Positions 26,032 to 33,888 of a DNA stretch of 46,606 nt are shown here, piece by piece; positions within the stretch are counted from its first letter, which is position 1, and each line of letters begins with the position of its first letter. Source of the stretch: Gemmatimonadota bacterium. Its GTDB lineage: Bacteria; Gemmatimonadota; Gemmatimonadetes; Gemmatimonadales; Gemmatimonadaceae. Below the pieces are notes generated by a model. It was not told the origin of the DNA and did no database searches. It saw only the letters and a list, made by a program, of their open reading frames with translations. The translations under genes and the position numbers were made by a program. The stretch spans positions 1 through 46,606 of the forward strand of contig VHBQ01000015.1 of the NCBI GenBank assembly GCA_016871855.1, written 5' to 3'.

Positions 26032-26054
26032 GGCTGGGGTCGCTTCCGGGCGGG

Positions 26055-26090
26055 TGACGGTGGACGGTAGACGGTAGACGGTAGACGGAA
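26055..26090. repeat. Family A heptamer repeat next to a terminator
   Basis: About five units of GACGGTG/GACGGTA follow TGACGG, directly before the hairpin at 26092. Confidence 0.8.
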
Positions 26091-26091
26091 G

Positions 26092-26123
26092 ATGGGGCGG
26101 GATCCTATGGGATCCCGCCCCAT
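26092..26123. terminator. Bidirectional hairpin terminator
   Basis: A perfect 14-bp stem (ATGGGGCGGGATCC with GGATCCCGCCCCAT) around a TATG loop lies between convergent genes. T-rich tails are short on both sides. Confidence 0.8.
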
Positions 26124-26149
26124 TCTTGCGTCCGTTCATGCTGCGCTGT

Positions 26150-27103
26150 TCAGCCGAGCGCGTCCACCACGGCCCAGGTGAGGAGGGGGAGCATCAACTC
26201 GTGGTGGCCGGTGAGTTCGTAGCCGGCGCCGCCGGCCAATGTGGGGCGCTGGACCACGTTGACGTGCGGCCGGTAGTGGCGCTGCATGTCAATGTCGCAG
26301 GTGACGAAGCCGGTGGGATGCCCACCGTTCAGGTTGCGGGCCACCGTCAGCGCCTTGAGGAAAACCTCGGGCATGATCACAGCGCTGCCGCAGTTGAGAA
26401 CGACGCCGCCGTCGTGCAGCCGCTCAATGCTCGCGGCGAGGCGGCGGAAATCGCGGTGGCTGGTGTCGCCAATGGCGGCCCCGTCGGCGGCAGGGTGCTG
26501 GTGGATGATCTCCGCGCCGAGCGCTGCGTGCACGGTGACGCCGACGCCGAGGGCGTGGGCCTGGCGGATGACACTGAGCTCTGGATGGACGAGGGTTGGC
26601 TCGTCGGCGATGGCGCGCGCGACGCTCTCTCCCATCCCCCAGCCTTCCTTCATCCCGCGCGTGAAGGCCGCGTTCAGCCCGCGGCCGGTCTCGTCGGCCA
26701 TGCCGAACGTGCCGTCGCGCAGGCCGGCGGCGACATCCTCGCTCGTCGCGCCGAAGCGGGCGATCTCGTAGTCGTGAATGGCCGCCGAGCCGTTCATCGC
26801 GATGTCGGTGATGACGCCGCGACGCATGAGGTCCACGAGGAGCGGGCCGATGCCGGTCTTCACGACATGCCCGCCGAGCATCACGATGACCGCCCGCCGC
26901 GCGCGGTGCGCGCCGACGATGGCGTCCACCACTTTGCGGAAGTCGGCGGCCTTGAGCACGTCGGGGAGTGCGCGCAGGAAGGCGCCGATGGAGCGGTCCG
27001 CGCCGGGCGGCGCGGCGAACTCGCTGGCGCTCACCTTATTCGGGCGGCCCGCCACCGGAATGGTGCGCACCTTGGACAGGTCGGCCTCGCGGGGGGTGCT
27101 CAC
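26150..27103 (-). CDS. Conserved protein, possibly deoxyhypusine-synthase-like
   Basis: A 317-residue cytoplasmic protein. Conserved-looking blocks are AVIVMLGGHVVKTGIGP, DIAMNGSAAIHDYEIARFG, DGTFGMADETGRG, LGVGVTVHAALGAEIIHQHP and LNCGSAVIMPEVFLKAL. The glycine-rich loops separated by short hydrophobic strands suggest a nucleotide-binding Rossmann-type fold. Resemblance to deoxyhypusine synthase-like proteins is suggested by the AMNGSAAIHDYEIA and GSAVIMPEVF regions but is not conclusive. The GTG start overlaps the stop of the DUF3108 gene by four bases (GTGA), so the two are translationally coupled. Function is unknown; the glycosyltransferase neighbour does not settle it. Confidence 0.6.
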   Translation of the reverse strand: MSTPREADLSKVRTIPVAGRPNKVSASEFAAPPGADRSIGAFLRALPDVLKAADFRKVVDAIVGAHRARRAVIVMLGGHVVKTGIGPLLVDLMRRGVITDIAMNGSAAIHDYEIARFGATSEDVAAGLRDGTFGMADETGRGLNAAFTRGMKEGWGMGESVARAIADEPTLVHPELSVIRQAHALGVGVTVHAALGAEIIHQHPAADGAAIGDTSHRDFRRLAASIERLHDGGVVLNCGSAVIMPEVFLKALTVARNLNGGHPTGFVTCDIDMQRHYRPHVNVVQRPTLAGGAGYELTGHHELMLPLLTWAVVDALG

Positions 27104-27921
27104 TTGGAACGCTCCGGGGCGAGTGGGACGGACGCGGATCGCAGGTACAGGTTGAGCGAGCCGAACGGGAGCTTGCTCTTCATCTGCACCATGATGCGAC
27201 GGTCGTCGGCGGTCAGCCAGATCTCCGCCTGGCCGTTTTCGGAGAAGATGCCCTTCGTCTTGATGATCGGCTGCAGGACGATGCAGTCGAAGGTCCCCGC
27301 GGGCACCTGCACGCGCTCCTGCCGTAGGACGCGAATCCGCACCGGATTGCGGTCGGGAATGAAGTACCGGTTGAACTCGTAGGTCTGGCCGACCTCGAGC
27401 GGGACGGTGCGGATGAAATACAGGAATGATCCGTCGTCGAGCGGGTCCGCCACCGAGGGCCGCTCGGGCTTGCCGGCCTGCTGGTAGACCTGTCGTTCGG
27501 GGAAGATCTCGTACAGCCGCCGGCGCTCGCGGCCGATCTCCTTGAAGTCCTGCTCAAAGCGCAGCGACGAGAGCGTGACGGCGTCCATCCAGGTTTCGAG
27601 CACGTCGTCGACGCGGAGCGCGAGATATCCACCGCGCACCGTGAAGCGACCGTGCCAGACGGGGCGCCCGCGCACGAGCTCGATGCCGCGCAGGGTCATC
27701 TCTGCGGTGCCGGCCTTGATGAAACCGAAGCGCACATCGTACGTGAGGCGCTCGCCGAGGCTCCACGGAACCTTGGCCGCGTTCTCGGGGAGCGAGATGC
27801 TGTCCTGGGCGGGGAGCGCCAGCGCGGTGGCTCCCGCCGCGATCGCGAGGGACGCGAATCGCGCCGCGACCCCGCGCCAGGCCAACCGCGCTGGGGTGAC
27901 GAGTGGCGCCAGCGACGTCAC
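27100..27921 (-). CDS. DUF3108-domain exported protein
   Basis: A 273-residue protein with an N-terminal hydrophobic signal (LASLAIAAGATALALPAQ). The body matches the DUF3108 pattern: VPWSLGERLTYDVRFGFIKAG, VDDVLETWMDAVTLSSLRF, DDGSFLYFIRTVPLEVGQTY, VQVPAGTFDCIVLQP and EIWLTADDRRIMVQMKSKL. DUF3108 proteins are periplasmic or exported beta-rich proteins of unknown role. The GTG start at 27921 overlaps the glycosyltransferase stop (GTGA), and its own stop overlaps the next start the same way. The frame continues upstream to 28260, but that lies within the glycosyltransferase gene. Confidence 0.8.
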   Translation of the reverse strand: MTSLAPLVTPARLAWRGVAARFASLAIAAGATALALPAQDSISLPENAAKVPWSLGERLTYDVRFGFIKAGTAEMTLRGIELVRGRPVWHGRFTVRGGYLALRVDDVLETWMDAVTLSSLRFEQDFKEIGRERRRLYEIFPERQVYQQAGKPERPSVADPLDDGSFLYFIRTVPLEVGQTYEFNRYFIPDRNPVRIRVLRQERVQVPAGTFDCIVLQPIIKTKGIFSENGQAEIWLTADDRRIMVQMKSKLPFGSLNLYLRSASVPLAPERSK

Positions 27922-28679
27922 GCCGCGGCGGCGCCGCGCCGCTTCCGGGCCGCCCATCCGGCGCGGAGGATGGCCTTGAGGTCTGGCCAAAGCTGCACAC
28001 GCGTCTCCCTCGGACGGACGTCGTAGCGCGGCTCGACCGCCACGCACTCCACGCGCCGGGCGAGCGCGACAGCGCGCCGCAACAGCTCGAGGTTCGCCAC
28101 CCGCACGGGTCCATCCGCCACCGGTCGGTCGCCCGCGGCGCGCACCAAGTCGCGGACCACGGTAATGCGCAGGATGCGATACGTGCCGAACGGGTCGGAC
28201 ACGCCGGCGACGCTGAGGTGCGGCCGCACCGGCCAGAGCCGGGCCGCGCGCCGGGTCCACGTGGCGAGCGACCGCACCGCACCCGGCGCAGTGGCGACTG
28301 CCGCCGACTCGGCGACGACGATGTCCGCGCCGCCCTCGAACCGCTTCACGAGCTCGGGGAGCTGCTCGGGCTGGTCGGTGAAGTCGGCCTGCATCACGAC
28401 GACGGCATCGCGACGCGGGTAGCGCGTGCGCTGAGCCGCCGCCCGCAGCAGCGCGTCTACGGCGCGCGCGTAGCCGACCCGCCGCTCGCCGCGGATGACC
28501 GTCAGCGGCAGCACCTTGTGGTACGGCTCGAGCACGGCGGCCGTCTCGTCGGTGCTCGCGTCGTCGTAGACCAGGATCTCATACTCGCGCGAGAACTCCC
28601 GGAAGACCTTCCGGATGCGCCACAGCAGGACGCCGATGGTTGGCGCCTCGTTGTGCGACGGGATGCAGACGTAGAGCAC
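27918..28679 (-). CDS. Family 2 glycosyltransferase
   Basis: A 253-residue GT2 enzyme. The N-terminal GT-A fold begins with MLYVCIPSHNEAPTIGVLLW, followed by EILVYDDASTDETAAVL, where the paired Asp residues bind the nucleotide, and VVVMQADFTDQPEQLPELV, which supplies the metal-binding acidic segment in a form seen in dolichol-phosphate-mannose-synthase-like enzymes. No membrane helix is obvious. It probably transfers a sugar to a lipid carrier or surface glycan. It is the first of three genes joined by four-base stop/start overlaps. Confidence 0.88.
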   Translation of the reverse strand: MLYVCIPSHNEAPTIGVLLWRIRKVFREFSREYEILVYDDASTDETAAVLEPYHKVLPLTVIRGERRVGYARAVDALLRAAAQRTRYPRRDAVVVMQADFTDQPEQLPELVKRFEGGADIVVAESAAVATAPGAVRSLATWTRRAARLWPVRPHLSVAGVSDPFGTYRILRITVVRDLVRAAGDRPVADGPVRVANLELLRRAVALARRVECVAVEPRYDVRPRETRVQLWPDLKAILRAGWAARKRRGAAAA

Positions 28680-28742
28680 TATGCCCGATGACGGTTGCGG
28701 AGGAGGGAACCTAGCAAAATACCGGAGCGCCGTGGCGGTCGT

Positions 28743-29816
28743 CTACGGGGTAAGCACCGCGGCAGCGGCCCGACTGGCGAGCAGTTCCTCGTACACCGCG
28801 GCCGTGCCGTTGACCATGCGTTCCACGCCGAACTGCGCGGCCCGCTCCCTCCCGCCGGCGGCAAGCGTGCTTCGGAGGGACTCCTCAGCCGCCAGACGTC
28901 CAGCCGCCGCGGCGAAGGCCGCCACGTCGCCCGGGGGGGCCAGCAAGCCCGACCGCCCCGCCTCGACAAGTTCGGCGAGGCCGCCCGTAGCGAAGGCGAC
29001 CGGCGGCACGCCGAGCGCCATCGCATCGATGACAGCGGTGCCGAGCCCTTCTGCGCCCGACGGGTGCCAGAGCATGTCGAGCCCGGCCATGGCGTCGTGG
29101 ATGGCATCCACGAATCCCGCACGGTACGCGGGAATGCCGCCGAACTCGTCAGCGCCCACCGCCGAGCCGCCGAGCAACACGAGCCGCAGCCGCGCGCGCT
29201 GCGCGGGGTCGAGGTGTTCGGCGATCTGGCGGAGCAGCGCCACGCCCTTCTCGGCGGTCATCGCCCCGACGATGCCGCAGAGCAGGACGTCCTCAGGCCA
29301 ACCCGCTTCGCGCCGCCAATCGCGCGGTGCGGTCACGGCCGGCGTGGGCACGCCCGAGTAGACGAGCGTCCAGCGCCCAGCGGAAACGCCGCCTTGCTGC
29401 AGCGCGTCGCCGACGGCGCGGCTGATGGCGATGAAGTGCGCGACGCGCGCGCCATACTTGAGGCGTCCCTTCGGCACGAATGGGACTCGTCGGGTCACGA
29501 CCAACGGCGTGCGCGCGCCCATCAGGGCGCCGAGCGCGATAGCGTGCGCCCGGGCGTCGTGCGCATGCACCACGTCGGGACGCCACTGGGACACGAGGCG
29601 ATGCACACGACGCATCGCGAGGACGTCGAAGTCGGCGCGCATCGCCACGGCGGCGCAGGCGAGGCCCTGCGTCTTCAGCCGCCCAGCGAGCGGCGAGTGC
29701 GGTGCCGCCACAACGAGCGGCTCCGCACCGCGGTCGCGCTGGCCGGCCGCGAGCAGGAGAACCTGTCGCTGACCGCCGCGCCAATGGCGGCCGGAATCGA
29801 GGTGGAGGATGCGCAC
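28743..29816 (-). CDS. Family 4 glycosyltransferase
   Basis: A 357-residue GT-B enzyme of the GT4 type. The N-terminal domain has HWRGGQRQVLLLAAG and DVVHAHDARAHAIALG. The donor-binding C-terminal domain has CGIVGAMTAEKGVALL and HPSGAEGLGTAVIDAMALGV, the E-x7-E signature. Such enzymes build lipopolysaccharide, exopolysaccharide or glycolipids. The GTG start at 29816 has a CATTAT-like -10 six bases upstream, so the message may be leaderless. It lies 63 bases before the GT2 gene on the same strand, and both probably serve one glycan pathway. Confidence 0.88.
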   Translation of the reverse strand: MRILHLDSGRHWRGGQRQVLLLAAGQRDRGAEPLVVAAPHSPLAGRLKTQGLACAAVAMRADFDVLAMRRVHRLVSQWRPDVVHAHDARAHAIALGALMGARTPLVVTRRVPFVPKGRLKYGARVAHFIAISRAVGDALQQGGVSAGRWTLVYSGVPTPAVTAPRDWRREAGWPEDVLLCGIVGAMTAEKGVALLRQIAEHLDPAQRARLRLVLLGGSAVGADEFGGIPAYRAGFVDAIHDAMAGLDMLWHPSGAEGLGTAVIDAMALGVPPVAFATGGLAELVEAGRSGLLAPPGDVAAFAAAAGRLAAEESLRSTLAAGGRERAAQFGVERMVNGTAAVYEELLASRAAAAVLTP

Positions 29817-29825
29817 TTCTGAATA

Positions 29826-29930
29826 ATGGTGCAGGGAACAGGGAGCAGAGTGGGGTGCAGGGAACAGGGAGCAGAGTGGGGTGCGGGGGACAGGGAGCAG
29901 AGTGGGGTGCGGGGGAAGGGGAAGGGGCCT
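29826..29930 (+). repeat. G-rich tandem repeat, family C (copy 3)
   Basis: The best-preserved family C array: successive copies of a 26-base unit starting GGGGTGCAGGGAACAGGGAG and ending CAGAGT. The last copies decay to GGGGGAAGGGGAAGGGG. It sits between two minus-strand genes, immediately upstream of the GT4 start. Confidence 0.88.
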
Positions 29931-29939
29931 ACCTGCGCG

Positions 29940-30668
29940 TCATCCCCGGCAGGCGGTCGCGAAGGCGGCGAAGAGGGCGCGGTCCCAGGGCTCCGTGGTG
30001 TCGATCAACTCCTCCGGATGCCACTGGACGCCGAGGACCCACCAGTTCTCATCCACGCTTTCGGCGGCCTCGATCACGTCGTCGGGGGCGAGGGCGGTGA
30101 CATGCAGTGCGGGGGCGATGCGATCCACCGCCTGATGATGGAGCGTGTTGACGCGAATCACGCTGCCGCCGACGGCGCGCGCGAGTCGAGTGTTCGCCGT
30201 GATCGTCACCTCGTGCACGCGGTCTCGCCGCGCGTGCTCGTGGGCGTGGAGCAGTTCGCTGGGGCGCTGGATGTTCAGGTCCTGCACCAGGGTGCCCCCG
30301 AGGGCGACGTTGAGCAGCTGCAGGCCGCGGCAGATGGCGAATACGGGGAGTCGCCGATCTCGCGCCGCGCCGACGAGGGCAAGTTCCGTGGCGTCGCGCA
30401 GGGCGTGGGATTTCTGGGTGGCGGGGTGCCGGTCGGCGCCGTAGCGCGACGGATCGACGTCCTCGCCACCCGTGAGGAGCAGGCCATCCACGCGCGCGAT
30501 CACCGAGCGCGCCTCGTCGGTGCTGAGCGACGGGGGCACGACCAGCGGCGTGAGCCCCGCCTGCTGGACGGCGCGGACGTAGGCCTCGTTGAGTCGCACG
30601 CGCGCGTACTTCGCCGGTGTGGCGGCGGTCTTGGACGACGCGCTCAGTGCGACCACTGGTTGGGGCAT
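29940..30668 (-). CDS. Gamma-glutamyl-gamma-aminobutyrate hydrolase family protein (peptidase C26)
   Basis: A 242-residue class I glutamine amidotransferase-like hydrolase of the peptidase C26 (PuuD-like) family. The nucleophile is Cys113 in FAICRGLQLLNVALGG, and His217 with the adjacent Glu in VQWHPEEL completes the triad. LLLTGGEDVDPSRYG is the family's oxyanion-side loop. The best known member, PuuD, hydrolyses gamma-glutamyl-GABA in putrescine breakdown; no other putrescine genes are present, so the substrate is uncertain. TAACTT lies six bases before the ATG, suggesting a leaderless message. Confidence 0.88.
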   Translation of the reverse strand: MPQPVVALSASSKTAATPAKYARVRLNEAYVRAVQQAGLTPLVVPPSLSTDEARSVIARVDGLLLTGGEDVDPSRYGADRHPATQKSHALRDATELALVGAARDRRLPVFAICRGLQLLNVALGGTLVQDLNIQRPSELLHAHEHARRDRVHEVTITANTRLARAVGGSVIRVNTLHHQAVDRIAPALHVTALAPDDVIEAAESVDENWWVLGVQWHPEELIDTTEPWDRALFAAFATACRG

Positions 30669-30674
30669 ACGAGA

Positions 30675-30680
30675 AAGTTA
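30675..30680 (-). promoter_or_regulatory. Probable -10 element of the peptidase C26 gene
   Basis: TAACTT on the minus strand is separated from the ATG by only six bases. The -35 region is weak. Confidence 0.3.
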
Positions 30681-30820
30681 CGAGGTCCCGGTGGCCGGTG
30701 CTGGTCCGGAAGCGAACATGGGGCATTGGGCGCAACCCCGTCGCGGCAGTATCGTAGTGTGCACGGAGGCGCGGCCGAGTGCCGGTCGCGCGGGCCGTAT
30801 GCCGGGGAGGTAACCGACGC

Positions 30821-31399
30821 GTGTTTGAATCGCTGAAGACGACCATCGCCGACCTGCTGGGCGGGCGTGTGCACCCCGCCGACCGCCGCGCCGTCATTGC
30901 CGACATGAAGCGTGCCCTCGTCTCGGCGAAGCTGGGCGTGGAGGATCTCGAGCAGGGCGTGGAGGTGACGCGCCGCAAGCTCGACGTCGAGCGGCAAGGG
31001 CTGGAGACGGTGACGCGCCGCAAGGCGCTGGCCGCCGGGATCAATGACGCGGAGACGGTGGCCATCGCCGAGAAGTACGAGGGGCAGCACACCGAACGCA
31101 TCGCGGTGCTCGAGCGAAAGCTCGAGGCGCAGGAGGCCGAGGCCGCGTTGGCGCGCCGCGATTACGACGAGATGCTCACCCAACTCAAGGCGGCGTCGGC
31201 GGGGGCGGGGAGCGTCGGGGCGGGCGGGGGGCCGGCTGGCGCGGGGCAGATGCCCAGCGATGAGGAGCTGGGGCTCCGCGATGACGCGCCGCTGAACGCC
31301 GAACTGGACGCCTTGAAGCGCCGGGCGGCGCGGGAGGCCCGCGACGCCGACGCCGACGCGCGGCTGGAGGAGCTGAAACGGCGGATGGGACCGTCGTGA
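30821..31399 (+). CDS. Coiled-coil protein of unknown function
   Basis: A 192-residue cytoplasmic protein with no signal or membrane segment. Residues about 20-115 are charged and helical with heptad character (DRRAVIADMKRALVSAKLGV, VAIAEKYEGQHTERIAVLER, LEAQEAEAALARRDYDEML), so a coiled coil is likely. A Gly/Ala linker follows, then a second helix with LDALKRRAAREARDADADAR. The GTG at 30821 follows GGGGAGG at ten bases; the longer frame from 30779 is unlikely. I do not recognise the family. The composition is loosely like PspA or other membrane-remodelling scaffolds, without signature motifs. Confidence 0.65.
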   Translation: MFESLKTTIADLLGGRVHPADRRAVIADMKRALVSAKLGVEDLEQGVEVTRRKLDVERQGLETVTRRKALAAGINDAETVAIAEKYEGQHTERIAVLERKLEAQEAEAALARRDYDEMLTQLKAASAGAGSVGAGGGPAGAGQMPSDEELGLRDDAPLNAELDALKRRAAREARDADADARLEELKRRMGPS

Positions 31400-31403
31400 C
31401 GTC

Positions 31404-31428
31404 GCGCGCCGTTTGACGAACGGCGCGC
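31404..31428 (+). terminator. Hairpin after the coiled-coil gene
   Basis: GCGCGCCGTT pairs perfectly with AACGGCGCGC around a five-base loop, right after the stop. There is no T run, so termination is uncertain. Confidence 0.45.
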
Positions 31429-31513
31429 CAACGGCTACATCAATCCATCCGTCGGAGCGCGCTCCGGCGGCCCTTCGTTGATTACGCCCTTCCCCTATCG
31501 GTGGAGAAGACGC

Positions 31514-33025
31514 ATGAGCGGTGCAGCCGAATCGAACCGGGACGGCACGACGCTTCCCGCGTTCAAGCAGATGATGGGGCATCCGCAGCCCCTGTGGATG
31601 CTGTTCATGTCGGAGTTCTGGGAGCGCTTCGCGTTCTACGGCATTCGCTGGGCGCTGGTGCTCTACATCGTGGCGCAGTTCCACAACGGATCGCCCACGG
31701 GGCAGGCCCCGGCCAACCTGACGTACGGGTCGTACCTCGCCTTGGTGTACGCGGTGGCGATCTTCGGCGGGTACATCGCCGACAAGGTGATCGGCTACCA
31801 GCGCTCGATCCTCACGGGCGCGGTGTTCATGGCGGCCGGCCTGTTCATGATCGCGATCCCAAACCAGCTGATCTTCGACCTGGGGCTCTCGACGATCGTG
31901 GTCGGCAACGGGCTCTTCAAGCCGAACATCTCGACGATCGTGGGCAAGTGCTACGCGGCGGGTGACGAGCGCCGCGACTCGGGCTTCACGATCTTCTACA
32001 TGGGCATCAACGCCGGCGCGTTCCTGTCGCCGCTGCTGACCAGCTGGCTGGCGGATTCCGTGTTCGGTTCGGCGGGGATGCCGGCGTACAAGGTGGTCTT
32101 CCTGACGGCCGGCATCGGCATGCTCATCAGCCTCGTCTGGTTCTACCTGGGCCGCCGCCAACTGCAGGGCATCGGCGCGCCGTTGCCGGACCAGCAGAAC
32201 CGGATGCGCGTGGTCTACGTGGCGATCGGGGGCATCCTCGCCGTACCGGTCATCTACTCGCTGCTCGCCGTCGGCGGCAAGAACCTGCAGTGGGTGCTCT
32301 CGGCGATGTTCCTCGGCTTGTCGGCGATGCTGTTGATCGAGGGGATCCGCGAGGGGGCGGTGGCGCGCGACAAGACCATCGCGATGCTGCTGATCTTCGT
32401 GTTCAACATCACGTTCTGGATGTTCTTCGAGCAGGCGGGCAGCTCGTTCACCTTCCTCGCCGACCAGATCGTCAACCGGCAGTTCGGCGATTGGGTCTTC
32501 CCGACGGGATGGTTCCAGAGCGTGAACGCGGTGGCGATCATCATCTTCGCCCCGATGGTCGCGTGGGTGTGGGTGGCGCTCGCCAAGATCAATGCGAATC
32601 CGTCGATCCCGCGAAAGTTCGGCCTCGGCCTGATCTTCAACGGTCTCGCCTTCCTGCTGCTGATGTTCGCGCTGTCGAGCCTGCTCAACCCGGCGACGAA
32701 CCTGATCCCGTTCTGGACGCTCGTGGCCGTGTATCTCATTCAGTCCATCGGCGAGCTCTGCCTGTCACCGATCGGCCTGTCGATGGTGACGAAGCTGGCG
32801 CCGGTGCGCCTCGTCGGACTCGGGATGGGCGGCTGGTTCCTGTCCACGGGCATCGGCAACAACCTGTCGGGCATCTTCGCCTCGGAAGTGAGCGGCGAGA
32901 CGGGGATGACGGTGCAGTCGGCGCTGGGCGGCTACACGTTCGGCTTCTGGGCGCTGACCGTCGCCGGAGTGATCCTGCTGATCGCGGCGCCGCGGGTGCA
33001 GAAGCTGATGCATGGGGTCAAATAG
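31514..33025 (+). CDS. POT/PTR-family peptide:H+ symporter
   Basis: A 503-residue inner-membrane transporter of the proton-dependent oligopeptide family (DtpT type), importing di- and tripeptides. The signature SEFWERFAFYGIRWALVLY lies in the first helix and contains the ExxER-type proton-coupling motif. FKPNISTIVGKCY and FTIFYMGINAGAFLSPLL match the conserved helix 4-5 region. About 12-14 hydrophobic segments can be counted. The ATG at 31514 has GGAGAAG upstream. It ends before a good terminator and faces the peptide ABC operon on the other strand. Confidence 0.93.
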   Translation: MSGAAESNRDGTTLPAFKQMMGHPQPLWMLFMSEFWERFAFYGIRWALVLYIVAQFHNGSPTGQAPANLTYGSYLALVYAVAIFGGYIADKVIGYQRSILTGAVFMAAGLFMIAIPNQLIFDLGLSTIVVGNGLFKPNISTIVGKCYAAGDERRDSGFTIFYMGINAGAFLSPLLTSWLADSVFGSAGMPAYKVVFLTAGIGMLISLVWFYLGRRQLQGIGAPLPDQQNRMRVVYVAIGGILAVPVIYSLLAVGGKNLQWVLSAMFLGLSAMLLIEGIREGAVARDKTIAMLLIFVFNITFWMFFEQAGSSFTFLADQIVNRQFGDWVFPTGWFQSVNAVAIIIFAPMVAWVWVALAKINANPSIPRKFGLGLIFNGLAFLLLMFALSSLLNPATNLIPFWTLVAVYLIQSIGELCLSPIGLSMVTKLAPVRLVGLGMGGWFLSTGIGNNLSGIFASEVSGETGMTVQSALGGYTFGFWALTVAGVILLIAAPRVQKLMHGVK

Positions 33026-33028
33026 CAG

Positions 33029-33057
33029 ACGGTGGACGGAAGACGGTAGACGGTAGA
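33029..33057. repeat. Family A heptamer repeat next to a terminator
   Basis: Four units of GACGGTG, GACGGAA and GACGGTA lie between the symporter stop and its terminator hairpin, the same arrangement as at 26055. Confidence 0.75.
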
Positions 33058-33060
33058 ACG

Positions 33061-33094
33061 CGAACGGCGGCCGGTGGCCGCCGTTCGTTTTCTT
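33061..33094 (+). terminator. Intrinsic terminator of the peptide symporter gene
   Basis: CGAACGGCGGCC pairs perfectly with GGCCGCCGTTCG around a GGT loop and is followed by TTTTCTT. It separates the symporter from the convergent ABC operon. Confidence 0.9.
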
Positions 33095-33117
33095 GGTACT
33101 GTGCGCTTTAGAAGGGC

Positions 33118-33888
33118 CTACCAGTCGATGCGCGGGATGGCGGCGAGGAGGGCCTGCGTCACGGGGGCCTGTGGCGCGCGGAAGAGCTCGGCGGTTGGCG
33201 CGCACTCGACGACCCGCCCCTGGTGCATGACGGCCACGCGCGTGGCGATGCGCTCGACCACGGCGAGGTCGTGGGCGATGAAGAGATAGGTCAGGCCGCG
33301 CGCGGCCTGCAGGCGCGCGAGCAGGTCCAGCACCTGGGCGCGGACGAGCAGGTCGAGTGCGGAGACGGCTTCGTCCAGCACGAGAAACTCCGGCTCCACG
33401 GCCAGCGCCCGCGCGATGGCGATACGCTGACGCTCGCCGCCGGAGAACTCGTGCGGATGCCGTGAGGCGTCGGACGGAGTGAGGCCGACCTCCTCCAGCA
33501 GGCGAGCCACGCGCAACTCAGCCTGTTCGGGGGAGGCGAGCGCGTGGATCTCGATCCCCTCGCGCACGATGTCACCCACGCGCATCCGCGGGTCAAGCGA
33601 CGCGTTGGGGTCCTGGAAGACCACCTGCGCGCGGCGACGAAAGGCACGCAGAGCGTCCTCTCGAAGCGCGAGCACGTCGCTGCCGTCAAAGCGCACAGTG
33701 CCGGACGTCGTGGGCACAAGGCGCAGGACCGCACGCCCGAGGCTGGTCTTGCCGCTGCCTGACTCCCCAACGAGGGCGAGCGTCTCGCCGCGCGCGACAT
33801 CGAGGGACACTTGGTCCACGGCGTGCGTGACGCCCGCGGCCGATCGGTAGGCCACCACGAGATCGCGCAGCTCGAGCAGGGGGGTCAC
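33118..33888 (-). CDS. Peptide ABC transporter, ATP-binding protein (OppF/DppF type)
   Basis: A 256-residue ATPase, last gene of the importer operon. Walker A is GESGSGKT, the ABC signature is HEFSGGERQRIAIARAL and Walker B is EFLVLDEAVSALD, with the His switch in FIAHDLAVV. The GTG at 33888 overlaps the stop of the previous ATPase gene by four bases (GTGA). The frame runs upstream to 34020 but that part lies inside the neighbour. It pairs with the 33885-34676 ATPase to power peptide uptake. Confidence 0.92.
   Translation of the reverse strand: MTPLLELRDLVVAYRSAAGVTHAVDQVSLDVARGETLALVGESGSGKTSLGRAVLRLVPTTSGTVRFDGSDVLALREDALRAFRRRAQVVFQDPNASLDPRMRVGDIVREGIEIHALASPEQAELRVARLLEEVGLTPSDASRHPHEFSGGERQRIAIARALAVEPEFLVLDEAVSALDLLVRAQVLDLLARLQAARGLTYLFIAHDLAVVERIATRVAVMHQGRVVECAPTAELFRAPQAPVTQALLAAIPRIDW

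Noticed and set aside
29826-29930. Regular repeats considered as a CRISPR array
   Set aside because: The units are tandem with no unique spacers, and no cas genes are present.
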